DNA from: Chloroflexia bacterium
GTDB lineage: Bacteria; Chloroflexota; Chloroflexia; Thermomicrobiales; CFX8
Reading direction: 5' to 3'
DNA: 17,154 nt
Assembly (NCBI GenBank): GCA_013696045.1
Contig: JACCZH010000239.1
Coordinates: 1-17,154, forward strand
The notes under the pieces are model-generated. The model was not told the origin of the DNA and made no database searches. It saw nothing but the letters and a program-made list of their open reading frames with translations. Numbering within the stretch: the first letter of the stretch is position 1; each line of letters begins with the position of its first letter. Of the stretch, positions 1 through 7,693 are shown one piece after another. The translations under genes were made by a program, and so were the position numbers.

Positions 1-311
1 CTCCAGCATCACATCGTACCATTCATTTCGCAACTCGCTCTAACATACTCAATCCAAAACTGACGATTTTCTTCTTTGCATTTCTGCCGCAGTTCGTGAG
101 CACAAATGAGCCAAGTGCTGTGCCGCGTATGCTGGAGTTGAGTGCCGTTTTCATGCTGGTCACGTTCATCGTGTTCGGTGTGTATGGAGTCTTTGCCGCC
201 TCGGTGAGGAACCAGGTGGTCTCTCGTCCGCAAGTGATGACCTGGATGCGACGTATTTTTGCTGGTTCTTTTGTTGCGCTCAGTGCCAGGCTAGCGCTGA
301 CTGACAGGTAA
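1..311 (+). CDS. LysE/RhtB-family amino-acid exporter, C-terminal part (5' truncated by window edge)
   Basis: The reading frame is open from base 3 and ends at TAA 309-311, giving the last 102 residues of a protein that starts outside the window. It contains NILNPKLTIFFFAFLPQF (about residues 14-31), the hallmark helix of LysE/RhtB translocators. A long hydrophobic segment follows (about 45-70), then a last helix near the C-terminus (RIFAGSFVALSARLAL). Family members are inner-membrane exporters of about 200 residues for amino acids and related small molecules, so roughly the second half is present. The substrate cannot be told. An ATG or GTG start inside the window (for example GTG at 96) would cut through the conserved helix and is rejected. 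The gene converges on coaE with 6 bp between the two stops and no visible terminator. Confidence 0.85.
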   Translation, partial: PASHRTIHFATRSNILNPKLTIFFFAFLPQFVSTNEPSAVPRMLELSAVFMLVTFIVFGVYGVFAASVRNQVVSRPQVMTWMRRIFAGSFVALSARLALTDR

Positions 312-317
312 AGACTC

Positions 318-926
318 TCACGGAAGATCGTTGCCGGTCAATCTGCTCCAGGCGGCAACAACCTGCGCGCGAGTCTGCTCAAGGGAGCCGTCGTTCTCGA
401 TTACCAGGTCGGCGCGGGCGATCTTCTCGGATTGTGGTGGCTGCGCGTCAATGCGTCGCTCGGCTTCGGCGCGATCAACGTGGTTGCGAGCCATGATGCG
501 CTCAATTTGGGTTGCGCGGCTGCAATTGACGACCCAGACCGCGTCACAATTGTCCGCGATGCCGGCCTCGTAGAGCTTGATCGCGTCCAGGACCAGCACG
601 TCCGGACCGGGACGATTGATCGCGTCATTCATCGCTGTGATGACAAATGGATGCACGATACGCTCAAGATCGGCCAATCCCTCCGGATCAGAAAAAACGA
701 TCTTGCCAAGTTCTGGACGGTTGATGCTGCCGTCGTCCGAAACGGTAGTCTCGCCGAATCGGCTTCGGATCGCGAGTGCAAGGGACGATTCCGGCCCCAT
801 CAACTGGTGAACAAGCGCGTCGCCGTCTATCGTCTCCGCGCCTAGCTCCGCCAGCATTGCAAGCGCCGCCGACTTCCCACAGGCGATGTTGCCCGTCACT
901 CCGATAACGTGTTTGCGCCGTGACAC
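318..926 (-). CDS. coaE: Dephospho-CoA kinase
   Basis: This enzyme phosphorylates the 3'-hydroxyl of dephospho-CoA using ATP, the last step of coenzyme A synthesis in the cytoplasm. With the chosen GTG start the protein is 202 residues, the usual length for CoaE. Visible motifs are the P-loop GNIACGKS (12-19), the DGD segment (34-36), INRPELGKIVFSDPEGL (68-84), AIKLYEAG (115-122) and the C-terminal QPPQSEKIARADLVIENDG (162-180). The open frame extends upstream to 1040, but those 38 residues are basic, overlap the ABC-F gene and precede the normal N-terminus. GTG at 924-926 gives MSRRKHVIGVTGN and sits 4 nt after the ABC-F stop. No clear Shine-Dalgarno is visible, so translation is probably coupled to the upstream gene. 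The AIKLYEAG form in place of the more common PLLFE-type segment is, from memory, typical of Chloroflexota. Confidence 0.93.
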   Translation of the reverse strand: MSRRKHVIGVTGNIACGKSAALAMLAELGAETIDGDALVHQLMGPESSLALAIRSRFGETTVSDDGSINRPELGKIVFSDPEGLADLERIVHPFVITAMNDAINRPGPDVLVLDAIKLYEAGIADNCDAVWVVNCSRATQIERIMARNHVDRAEAERRIDAQPPQSEKIARADLVIENDGSLEQTRAQVVAAWSRLTGNDLP

Positions 927-930
927 CGGG

Positions 931-2904
931 CTATGCGCCGTCCGAATAGATCGCAGTCTCATTGGCGATCTCCTGGAGCTCAGCGCCGACCGTGCTCCAC
1001 TGGTGATAGACCGCTTCGAGCTCCTCCTGCACAGTCTCATATTCCTGACCGAGTGCGGTCACCTTCTCCACGTCCTGGTCGATGGTAGCCCGCGAGAGAT
1101 CGTCACCAAGATTATTCAGGCGCTCTTCTAATTTGCTAATGCGGCGTTCTTCCGCGGCGAGACGCTTCTGGGCATCCTTTAGCACGCGTTCCATCTGGCG
1201 CGCGTCGCGCCGGTCATCGTGCCGCGGCTTAGGCGCCTCGTCTTGCTCCTGCCTGGCAGGAGTGGAGGCCGCGCCCAACTGGCGACGTTCGCGCTCGCGC
1301 AGCATGTCACTGTAATTGCCCAGGTATGTCTCGATGGTTTCGTTTTCGATTGCCCAGATGCGATTAGCTATACGGTCAATAAAGTAACGGTCGTGCGAGA
1401 CGAACAGAATCGTGCCGTCATATCCGTCGAGCGCCTGCTCCAATGCTTCCCGGGCCTGGATGTCGAGGTGGTTGGTTGGCTCGTCAAGCACCATGAAGTT
1501 GGCTCGTTCCAATGTAAGACGGGCGAGTGCGAGCCGGCTGCGTTCGCCACCGGAGAGTGCTGAGACGAGCTTGAACACGTCGTCGTTTGAAAACAGAAAG
1601 CGTCCGAGCAGCGTTCTGGCGGCCTCTTCACCCATGGCCTGGTCGTGCAGCAACGTGTCGAGCACGGTGCGTGTTGGATCAAGCCCTTCATGCCCCTGTG
1701 CATAGTACGCGACCTTCACATTGGTCCCGAAGTTGACTTGACCTTTGAGCAGCGGTAGATCTCCAACAAGGGAGCGTAGCGCCGTCGTTTTGCCACTGCC
1801 GTTAGGTCCCAGCAGAGCCACGCGGTCGCCGCTCTCCATGGTGAGCTCTTCCTCGTGGCGCGCCAGCACCGAGCGGGGCTCTCCGTTTCTGGACGGAAAT
1901 CCTATTTCAAGCTTCTTGGCACTGAGAGTGATTCGGCCGGAGCGCTTCATTGCCCGTATGCCGAGATTCAGATTGTCTTGCTCCTGAGGACGGTCCAGCT
2001 TGTCCATCCGCGCCAGACGAGTCTCACGTCCCTTCGCCTCTCTCGAACGCTGACCGGCCTTGTATTTGCGGACAAATTCCTCGGTGCGAGCGATAAAAGC
2101 CTGTTGCTCTTCATACTCCTTCACCCGGCGGGTGTATCGTTCCTCGCGTAATTTCAGGTAGCGTGAATAGCTCGCAGGATAGTCTTCGAGCCGGCCGAAG
2201 GCGAGATCGAGGGTGCGGCTCGTCACCTTGTCAAGGAAGTAGCGATCGTGGCTCACAACGATAAACGAGCGGTTCCAGGTCTTCAGGAACCCTTCAAGCC
2301 ACTCAATCGCTTGCAGGTCGAGGTGGTTGGTTGGCTCGTCGAGCATCAACAGGTCGGGGTCTGAGAGCAACGCTTTGGCCAGCGCTACCCGTGTTTTCTG
2401 CCCTCCAGAGAGGCGCTGCACTGGTTGGCCGAACATATCCTCGGGGAATCCAAGGCCGCTCAATACTTCTTCGGTGCGGTGCTCCATCTCGTAGCCATGG
2501 TGAGCTTCGAACTCGGATGAGAGCCGGCCATACTCCTCAAAGAGCACCTGGAGTTCGTCTTCGCCGGCCCCAGCCATCTCCTGTTCAATAGCGCCCATGC
2601 GCCGGCCGATTTCTCGCACAGCAGCGAACGCTTCGAGCGCCTCCTCATAGAGCGAGCGATCGACAGTGAACGTGGCCTCTTGCGCCTGATACGCCATACG
2701 CAGGCCGTTTTGCGTGACAATCGAGCCTTCGCTCGCATCCTGGGCGCCGGAGATGATCTTGAGCAGGCTGGACTTACCAGCGCCGTTGGCTCCAACGAGT
2801 GCAAGGTGTTCTCGCTCGTTCACCTGGAAGGTAACGTTGCTGAAGATCAGTTCGGTCGAAAAGCGTTGAGTTACGTTTGATGCGGTAAGAATTGTAGTGG
2901 CCAT
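931..2904 (-). CDS. ABC-F family ATP-binding protein (Uup/YdiF-like)
   Basis: This is a soluble protein of 657 residues with two ABC ATPase domains and no membrane segment. Domain 1 has Walker A GANGAGKSS (38-46), signature LSGGQ (165-169) and Walker B LLMLDEP (185-191). Domain 2 has Walker A GPNGSGKTT (366-374), signature LSGGE (450-454) and Walker B FMVLDEP (470-476). Between them lies a charged interdomain linker (about 225-325) rich in Arg, Lys and Glu, the hallmark of ABC-F proteins. A charged C-terminal coiled coil (about 565-645) resembles that of Uup-like members. ABC-F proteins act on the ribosome near the E and P sites to relieve stalling or protect against antibiotics; which of these applies is not visible. 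The start at 2904 (MATTILTASNV) is preferred over an extension to 3021, which adds an unrelated 39-residue tail; AAAGGGA lies about 12 nt upstream. coaE follows after 4 nt. Confidence 0.93.
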   Translation of the reverse strand: MATTILTASNVTQRFSTELIFSNVTFQVNEREHLALVGANGAGKSSLLKIISGAQDASEGSIVTQNGLRMAYQAQEATFTVDRSLYEEALEAFAAVREIGRRMGAIEQEMAGAGEDELQVLFEEYGRLSSEFEAHHGYEMEHRTEEVLSGLGFPEDMFGQPVQRLSGGQKTRVALAKALLSDPDLLMLDEPTNHLDLQAIEWLEGFLKTWNRSFIVVSHDRYFLDKVTSRTLDLAFGRLEDYPASYSRYLKLREERYTRRVKEYEEQQAFIARTEEFVRKYKAGQRSREAKGRETRLARMDKLDRPQEQDNLNLGIRAMKRSGRITLSAKKLEIGFPSRNGEPRSVLARHEEELTMESGDRVALLGPNGSGKTTALRSLVGDLPLLKGQVNFGTNVKVAYYAQGHEGLDPTRTVLDTLLHDQAMGEEAARTLLGRFLFSNDDVFKLVSALSGGERSRLALARLTLERANFMVLDEPTNHLDIQAREALEQALDGYDGTILFVSHDRYFIDRIANRIWAIENETIETYLGNYSDMLRERERRQLGAASTPARQEQDEAPKPRHDDRRDARQMERVLKDAQKRLAAEERRISKLEERLNNLGDDLSRATIDQDVEKVTALGQEYETVQEELEAVYHQWSTVGAELQEIANETAIYSDGA

Positions 2905-2987
2905 CGCGGAAATGTGTCCCTTTTGATGCGGAGTCTGTGACCCGTGAAGGATAGCATGCAGTCTAGCAAGTACGTATTGAAACACAA

Positions 2988-3016
2988 TTGATACGCTATG
3001 ATGATTGCCGCGACAA
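2988..3016 (-). promoter_or_regulatory. Candidate promoter for the ABC-F-coaE pair
   Basis: Read leftward, TTGTCG (3016-3011) and TATCAA (2993-2988) are separated by exactly 17 bp, each matching four of six bases of the sigma-70 consensus. They lie about 85-110 bases upstream of the ABC-F start, in the divergent gap before lysA. A weaker alternative nearby is TTGTGT-16-TAGACT. No equally good rightward promoter for lysA was found in the same gap. This is pattern matching only. Confidence 0.3.
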
Positions 3017-3115
3017 AGCATCTTCTTGTATTGTATGCACTGTTTCTAGACGTCAGGCAGGGTGACACGTCGACCATCCATCGCCAGGATGCGAAGTGGC
3101 GCCATAGCGGTCTTT

Positions 3116-3122
3116 GGGGGAA
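3116..3122 (+). promoter_or_regulatory. Ribosome binding site deciding the lysA start
   Basis: GGGGGAA lies 3 nt before the ATG at 3126, with its G-run about 5-9 nt away. It supports this ATG over the in-frame TTG at 3114, which the run itself overlaps. Confidence 0.55.
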
Positions 3123-3125
3123 AGC

Positions 3126-4439
3126 ATGGTTTGGCCGATTACTGCGCAAAGAGATGCGCGTGAGGCATTGTCAATTGGCGGTGTTTCGGTAGCTGAGCTC
3201 GCATCCCGGTATGGCACTCCACTCTACATATATGACGAAGCGACCATTCGTAGCCAGTGCCGGCTTTATACGCAATCGCTGACGCAGGCACATCCTCGGC
3301 CGAGGGTCGTGTATGCCGGCAAGGCTTGGCTGTCGCTGGCGTTGCTGAAGATCATTGCAGACGAAGGACTCTCACTGGATGTCGTCTCGGCTGGAGAGCT
3401 CTATGTCGCTTTGGAGGCGGGTTTCCCCGCGGAACGCATTTCCTTTCATGGCAACAACAAGGCGCCTGATGAGCTCAAGATGGCGCTGGACAGCAATATC
3501 GGCCAGATCGTTGTTGACAACTTCTATGAGATTGACTGTCTTGAAGAGCTCACCGCAAACCGCACTGAGCCATTTCCGGTGCTTCTGCGTCTCAACCCTG
3601 GCATTGATGTGCACACTCATGACTACCGTAAGACAGGCATCGTTGACTCGAAGTTCGGGTTAGGCATTCAGACTGGTGACGCGGCTTGCGCTGTAGAGCG
3701 CCTTGTCAACGCTCCCGGCCTGGTTCTGCGTGGCTATCACGCGCATGTCGGCTCGCAGATCTTTGAGGTGGAGCCATTCGTTGATACCGTGAACGCGATC
3801 TTCGATTTTGCCGGCGAGATGAAGGAGCGGCACGGAGTCATCCCGGATGAAATGTCACCCGGCGGCGGGTTTGGGATCCAGTACGAAGAGAGTGACCCTG
3901 CGGCGCCAGTGGAGGAGTACATCCAAGCCATCGGAGCGGCGGCTCAGATGGCGGCCAGGCGGATCGGGATACCTGATCCAGAGTTCACCATTGAGCCCGG
4001 CCGGTCCATCGTCGGAACCGCCGGGATAGCGGTCTACACCGTGGGAGCAACCAAGGTCATTCCTGGCGTGCGCACCTATGTATCTGTGGACGGCGGAATG
4101 GCCGATAATATCCGCCCTGCGCTGTATGGTGCGGTATACTCGGCTGAACTCGTAACAGGCAGGAAAGATGAACCAGTGGAACTGGTAACGATTGCAGGGA
4201 AGTTCTGTGAGTCGGGTGACGTCTTGATTGATAAGACAACCCTTCCTCAATTGACCGCCGGCGATCTTGTGGCTGTTCCCGTGGTGGGCGCGTATTCATT
4301 GGCGATGGCGAGTAACTACAATATGGCGCTGCGGCCGGCGGTCGTTTTCGTCTCTGAAGGAGAGACCCGACTTGTCCAACGACGCGAGACATTTCAAGAT
4401 CTCGTGCAACGTGACGTTGCGCAGATGACTGGCGGTTGA
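3126..4439 (+). CDS. lysA: Diaminopimelate decarboxylase
   Basis: This PLP enzyme decarboxylates meso-diaminopimelate to L-lysine, the last step of lysine synthesis. The 437-residue length is normal. The fold-type III barrel is shown by the PLP lysine in YAGKAW (Lys66), HGNNKAPDEL (108-117), HVGSQI (207-212), the phosphate-binding GGGFGI (246-251), EPGRS (290-294), the partner-subunit active-site motif CESGD (361-365) and the C-terminal GAYSLAMASNYN (388-399). The combination of LDVVSAGEL with the CESGD spacing fits LysA better than ornithine/arginine or carboxynorspermidine decarboxylases. The ATG at 3126 has a G-rich Shine-Dalgarno. An in-frame TTG 12 nt upstream is less likely. The sigma factor gene follows on the same strand after 66 bp with no strong terminator, so cotranscription is possible. 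Confidence 0.95.
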   Translation: MVWPITAQRDAREALSIGGVSVAELASRYGTPLYIYDEATIRSQCRLYTQSLTQAHPRPRVVYAGKAWLSLALLKIIADEGLSLDVVSAGELYVALEAGFPAERISFHGNNKAPDELKMALDSNIGQIVVDNFYEIDCLEELTANRTEPFPVLLRLNPGIDVHTHDYRKTGIVDSKFGLGIQTGDAACAVERLVNAPGLVLRGYHAHVGSQIFEVEPFVDTVNAIFDFAGEMKERHGVIPDEMSPGGGFGIQYEESDPAAPVEEYIQAIGAAAQMAARRIGIPDPEFTIEPGRSIVGTAGIAVYTVGATKVIPGVRTYVSVDGGMADNIRPALYGAVYSAELVTGRKDEPVELVTIAGKFCESGDVLIDKTTLPQLTAGDLVAVPVVGAYSLAMASNYNMALRPAVVFVSEGETRLVQRRETFQDLVQRDVAQMTGG

Positions 4440-4490
4440 CGGTTGGACATCGATAATTCTTTCGCTGACCAACCCGCTGAAGCTTTCCCG

Positions 4491-4496
4491 AAGGGG
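4491..4496 (+). promoter_or_regulatory. Ribosome binding site for the GTG start of sigA
   Basis: AAGGGG ends 9 nt before the GTG at 4506. It also overlaps a small TTTCCC-GA-AGGGG fold, which might partly mask it. No in-frame ATG lies near. Confidence 0.5.
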
Positions 4497-4505
4497 TGCC
4501 TGTAG

Positions 4506-6116
4506 GTGTTAGATCGTACTGAGAACCTCGTTTCAACATCGGATCAGGAAGCGAACGCGCTGTCAGCTGTCGCGAACGGATTAGACGGCGGCAACGGCGA
4601 ACCGGATCAATCCGAGGTCGAACGATTTGTAAAGATCGCAAGCGACAACGGTTTTCTGCTGTGGAGCGACCTTACGGCCAAGCTTGATCCTGACGTTGAT
4701 TTTTCGACGCTCGAGGCGATTGAGTCACGTTTGACCGATCTTGGTATTCCAATCACCCGCGACGACCAGGTGACGGGCCTCGCTGAAGCCGACGAGGACG
4801 AGCTGAGCTCGAGTGTGGAAGCAGCTGTACCTACTAGCACGTTTTCTCCCGAAGACGATCTGGCGAATGTCAACATTGATGATCCGGTGCGCATGTATCT
4901 GCGTGAGATTGGCAGAGTTGCGCTGCTGAGCGGCGAGCAGGAAGTCCGGTATTCCCAGCAAATGGAGCGACGGGAGTATCTGCGCAAGGTCCAAGCGAGC
5001 CTGGGCGACGGCGAGATCCCGAGCGCTGACATGATCGGGCGGGTGGTGTACCACACTTTCCGTGAAGGCTGGGTGTGCGCCGATGCTCTATACAGCGCTA
5101 CCTATCCGAAGCGCAAGGCCGAGTCCAAGCTGGATATGATCAGCAAGCTGTTGCCGGTTACCCAGCTGCCGGAAGATCAACTCGCGCGCACGGCGGCGGA
5201 TTTGGGCAAAGCCCCGGAAGTGTTAGAGGAAGAGCTACGACGACGGCGAGTTGAGTGGGATTTGTTTCCGAAGCAACTCCAGGAACGCCTGTCCGAGCCG
5301 GGCGCCTGGCTGGAAAATGACGCCGCTGCGGATATCTTCGAGCGCAGCCGGTACACCATGGAACGCGAATATAATCGCATGATGGTGGAGGGCGCCAACG
5401 CCCGCGAGCAGTTGACCGAGGCAAATCTGCGTCTGGTCGTGAGCGTCGCCAAGAAGTACGTTGGACGCGGCATGTCGATGCCGGATCTCATCCAGGAGGG
5501 CAACCTTGGACTGATTCGGGCTGTCGAGAAGTTTCAGCATCACAAAGGCTTCAAATTCTCGACCTATGCCACCTGGTGGATTCGCCAGGCGATCACGCGT
5601 TCCATTGCCGACCAGGCGCGCACAATTCGCATTCCGGTGCACATGGTAGAGACGATAAACCGTCTGATCCGCACGTCGCGCCGTTTGCAGCAGGAACTTG
5701 GACGTGAGCCGACGTCTGAAGAGATCGCCAAAGATATGGAACTTCCACCGGAGAAGGTGCGTGAGATTCTCAAGATCTCCCAGGACCCTATTTCGATCGA
5801 GATGCCGATCGGCGAGGAAGAAGACTCCAGCCTGGGCGATTTCATCGAGGACCAGAAGGCGCTCGCTCCGGCGGATGCGGCGTCCTATCAGATGCTCAAG
5901 GAGCAGATGGAGGATGTCCTCGACACACTTTCAGGGCGCGAACGAAAAGTTCTGGAGCTGCGTTTTGGGCTGGAAGATGGCCGCACGCGCACTCTCGAAG
6001 AGGTCGGGCGCGAATTTGGCGTGACCCGGGAACGCATTCGCCAGATAGAGGCCAAGGCCCTGCGCAAGCTTCGCCATCCCAGCCGGTCCAAGAAGCTGCG
6101 GGACTACCTGGTGTAG
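4506..6116 (+). CDS. sigA: Primary (housekeeping) sigma factor, sigma-70 group 1
   Basis: This subunit directs RNA polymerase to -10/-35 promoters. The 536 residues show region 1.1 (about 37-83, FVKIASDNGFLLWSDL), region 1.2 (DDPVRMYLREIG, 125-136), a non-conserved insert (about 160-297), region 2 (NLRLVVSVAKKYVGRGM 307-323; DLIQEGNLGLIRAVEKF 327-343; GFKFSTYATWWIRQAITR 348-365), region 3 (about 375-455) and region 4 with the helix-turn-helix TLEEVGREFGVTRERIRQIE (496-515). Presence of region 1.1 and the intact regions 2.3-2.4 and 4.2 indicate the essential sigma factor, not an alternative one. The gene starts at GTG with AAGGGG upstream; no nearby in-frame ATG exists. It lies between lysA and obgE on the same strand. 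The insert of about 140 residues is shorter than in E. coli RpoD and longer than in B. subtilis SigA. Confidence 0.96.
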   Translation: MLDRTENLVSTSDQEANALSAVANGLDGGNGEPDQSEVERFVKIASDNGFLLWSDLTAKLDPDVDFSTLEAIESRLTDLGIPITRDDQVTGLAEADEDELSSSVEAAVPTSTFSPEDDLANVNIDDPVRMYLREIGRVALLSGEQEVRYSQQMERREYLRKVQASLGDGEIPSADMIGRVVYHTFREGWVCADALYSATYPKRKAESKLDMISKLLPVTQLPEDQLARTAADLGKAPEVLEEELRRRRVEWDLFPKQLQERLSEPGAWLENDAAADIFERSRYTMEREYNRMMVEGANAREQLTEANLRLVVSVAKKYVGRGMSMPDLIQEGNLGLIRAVEKFQHHKGFKFSTYATWWIRQAITRSIADQARTIRIPVHMVETINRLIRTSRRLQQELGREPTSEEIAKDMELPPEKVREILKISQDPISIEMPIGEEEDSSLGDFIEDQKALAPADAASYQMLKEQMEDVLDTLSGRERKVLELRFGLEDGRTRTLEEVGREFGVTRERIRQIEAKALRKLRHPSRSKKLRDYLV

Positions 6117-6144
6117 ATCCATGGCTTCTGCCTGCTCCAAGAAA

Positions 6145-6189
6145 CGAAAGGCTTTCGAGTCTCGTACCCTGGGCGACTCAGCAAGTCGT
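6145..6189 (+). terminator. Two small hairpins after sigA, possible weak terminator
   Basis: Downstream of the sigA stop are a 13-base palindrome CGAAAG-G-CTTTCG (6145-6157) and a 6-bp stem GCGACT/AGTCGT with one G-U pair and loop CAGCA (6173-6189). Neither is followed by a T-run, so intrinsic termination is doubtful. The rest of the 168-bp gap to obgE holds no gene, tRNA or riboswitch that I recognise. Confidence 0.22.
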
Positions 6190-6284
6190 CTGTACGCCGT
6201 CACCGCTCATTTACATACATAGTTTTGTCCCTGTGGCAAGATTATCGTTTGTTTCGTCATGGTCCACAAGCAGAGCGGGCGACA

Positions 6285-7685
6285 ATGTTTCAAGACAAAG
6301 CCAAGATCTATATTAAAAGCGGTGAAGGCGGACGTGGTGTGGTCTCGTTCCGTCGCGAGAAGTTCGTGCCGATGGGCGGTCCGGATGGCGGCGATGGCGG
6401 CCAGGGGGCGAGCATCATACTGCGGGTCGATGACCAGCTTTCGACCCTGCAACCGTTCCGCTACCGCCAGCATTTTCGCGCGGAGAACGGCCAGCCAGGA
6501 CGCGGCCAGAAGATGGCCGGCAAGAATGGCGAGGACCTCTACATCGATGTCCCACCGGGCACGACCGCCATCAACGACGAGACTGATAAAATTCTCGCCG
6601 ACATGACCGAGCCCGGGGAGACGAAGGTCTTGCTGCGCGGCGGCAAGGGTGGCCTCGGCAACGTTCATTTCAAGTCGTCGGTACATCAGGCGCCGCGAAT
6701 GGCAGAGCTCGGCGAGCCGGGTGTTGAGCTGTGGATCCGTCTGGAGCTGAAGGTCATCGCCGACGTTGGCCTGGTTGGGTTCCCCAACGCTGGCAAGTCA
6801 ACCCTGCTGGCTGCAGCGAGCGCGGCTCGTCCAAAGATCGCCGATTACCCATTTACAACGTTGGAGCCGAATCTGGGCGTTGTTGAGGTTGGTGGCCGTG
6901 ACGGCAAGACGTTTGTTATCGCCGACATTCCGGGTTTGATCGAGGGCGCCTCGGAAGGCGTTGGCCTGGGCATCGAGTTTCTGCGCCACGTTGAGCGCAC
7001 CCGTCTGTTGGCCCACATTGTTGATGGATCCGGCGGACTTGAGGGCCGCGACCCGTTGAACGATTTCGACACGATCATGAACGAGGTCGATTCCTACTCC
7101 GACGAGCTTGCGAACAAGCCGCGCGTTGTTGTCATCAACAAGCTCGATATTCCCGAGGCTCAGGATAACGCTCCCATTCTGCGTATGGAGCTTGAGAGCC
7201 GTGGCGAAGAAGTATTTGAAATTTCTGGAGTAACCGGTCAGGGTGTGCGCGAGTTGATGGAGGTTATCTCCCAACGTCTGATGGAGATTCCTAAAGAAGA
7301 TCGAACTGCGGAAGCGGGGGAGCGAGTCTACACGCTGGAGTCTTCAGATGAGCGGTCCTGGGAGGCAGAACGTCTGTCGGCCCATCATTTCCGGGTATCG
7401 GGAGTCAATCTGGAGCAGCGTTTCCATATGACCGACTTTACGCTGGAAGAAGCGGCGGAACGCTTTCAGCGCATGCTCGAGCTGTGGGGCATCTCCGCAA
7501 AGCTTGAGGAGTTGGGTGTTAAGCCGGGTGACGTCGTGCATGTCGCCGACGATGAGCTGGTTTGGGACCAGACCGCGCTTGATGCCGAGGACGCGCTCGC
7601 GAACCCGCAGCGTCGCCGCCGCACCCGCAAGCAGCGTCTACAGGCCCGTCAGGGTATTGACGTCGGCAATGGCCGGGAGGCGTAG
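6285..7685 (+). CDS. obgE: Obg GTPase (ribosome-associated, C-terminal OCT domain)
   Basis: Obg proteins bind the large ribosomal subunit, take part in its assembly and link GTP/(p)ppGpp level to growth. The 466 residues show three domains. The glycine-rich Obg fold is at 1-157 (GEGGRGVVSFRREKFVPMGG, GGDGG, GGKGGLGN). The G domain is at about 158-332, with G1 GFPNAGKST (165-173), switch I TTLEPNLG (191-198), G3 DIPGLIEGA (214-222), G4 NKLD (285-288) and a G5-like SGVTGQG (314-320). The C-terminal OCT domain is at about 345-428 (FRVSGVNLEQRFHMTDF; LGVKPGDVVHVADDELVWD), followed by a basic tail (RRRRTRKQR). The ATG at 6285 gives the canonical start MFQDKAKIYIKSGEGG. The frame stays open upstream to a TTG at 6225, but those 20 residues are not family-like. 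The usual partners rplU and rpmA are not adjacent. The gene converges on the PfkB kinase with 8 bp between stops. Confidence 0.96.
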   Translation: MFQDKAKIYIKSGEGGRGVVSFRREKFVPMGGPDGGDGGQGASIILRVDDQLSTLQPFRYRQHFRAENGQPGRGQKMAGKNGEDLYIDVPPGTTAINDETDKILADMTEPGETKVLLRGGKGGLGNVHFKSSVHQAPRMAELGEPGVELWIRLELKVIADVGLVGFPNAGKSTLLAAASAARPKIADYPFTTLEPNLGVVEVGGRDGKTFVIADIPGLIEGASEGVGLGIEFLRHVERTRLLAHIVDGSGGLEGRDPLNDFDTIMNEVDSYSDELANKPRVVVINKLDIPEAQDNAPILRMELESRGEEVFEISGVTGQGVRELMEVISQRLMEIPKEDRTAEAGERVYTLESSDERSWEAERLSAHHFRVSGVNLEQRFHMTDFTLEEAAERFQRMLELWGISAKLEELGVKPGDVVHVADDELVWDQTALDAEDALANPQRRRRTRKQRLQARQGIDVGNGREA

Positions 7686-7693
7686 CCACTCGT

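Noticed and set aside
1462..2340. A 24-base exact direct repeat at 1462-1485 and 2317-2340
   Set aside because: Both copies encode the Walker B segment DEPTNHLD in the two halves of the ABC-F gene, so shared protein sequence explains the identity.
3061..3066. Unusual PLP-lysine context YAGKAW in LysA
   Set aside because: YAxKA with an aromatic residue is common in LysA relatives that I can recall, and all other motifs are normal.
2998..3192. A 64-codon rightward frame upstream of lysA
   Set aside because: It overlaps the lysA start in another frame. It has no Shine-Dalgarno, and its composition is not protein-like after the first ten residues.
6145..6200. A TTTCGAGTCTC stretch resembling a tRNA T-loop after sigA
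   Set aside because: No acceptor, D or anticodon stems could be drawn around it.
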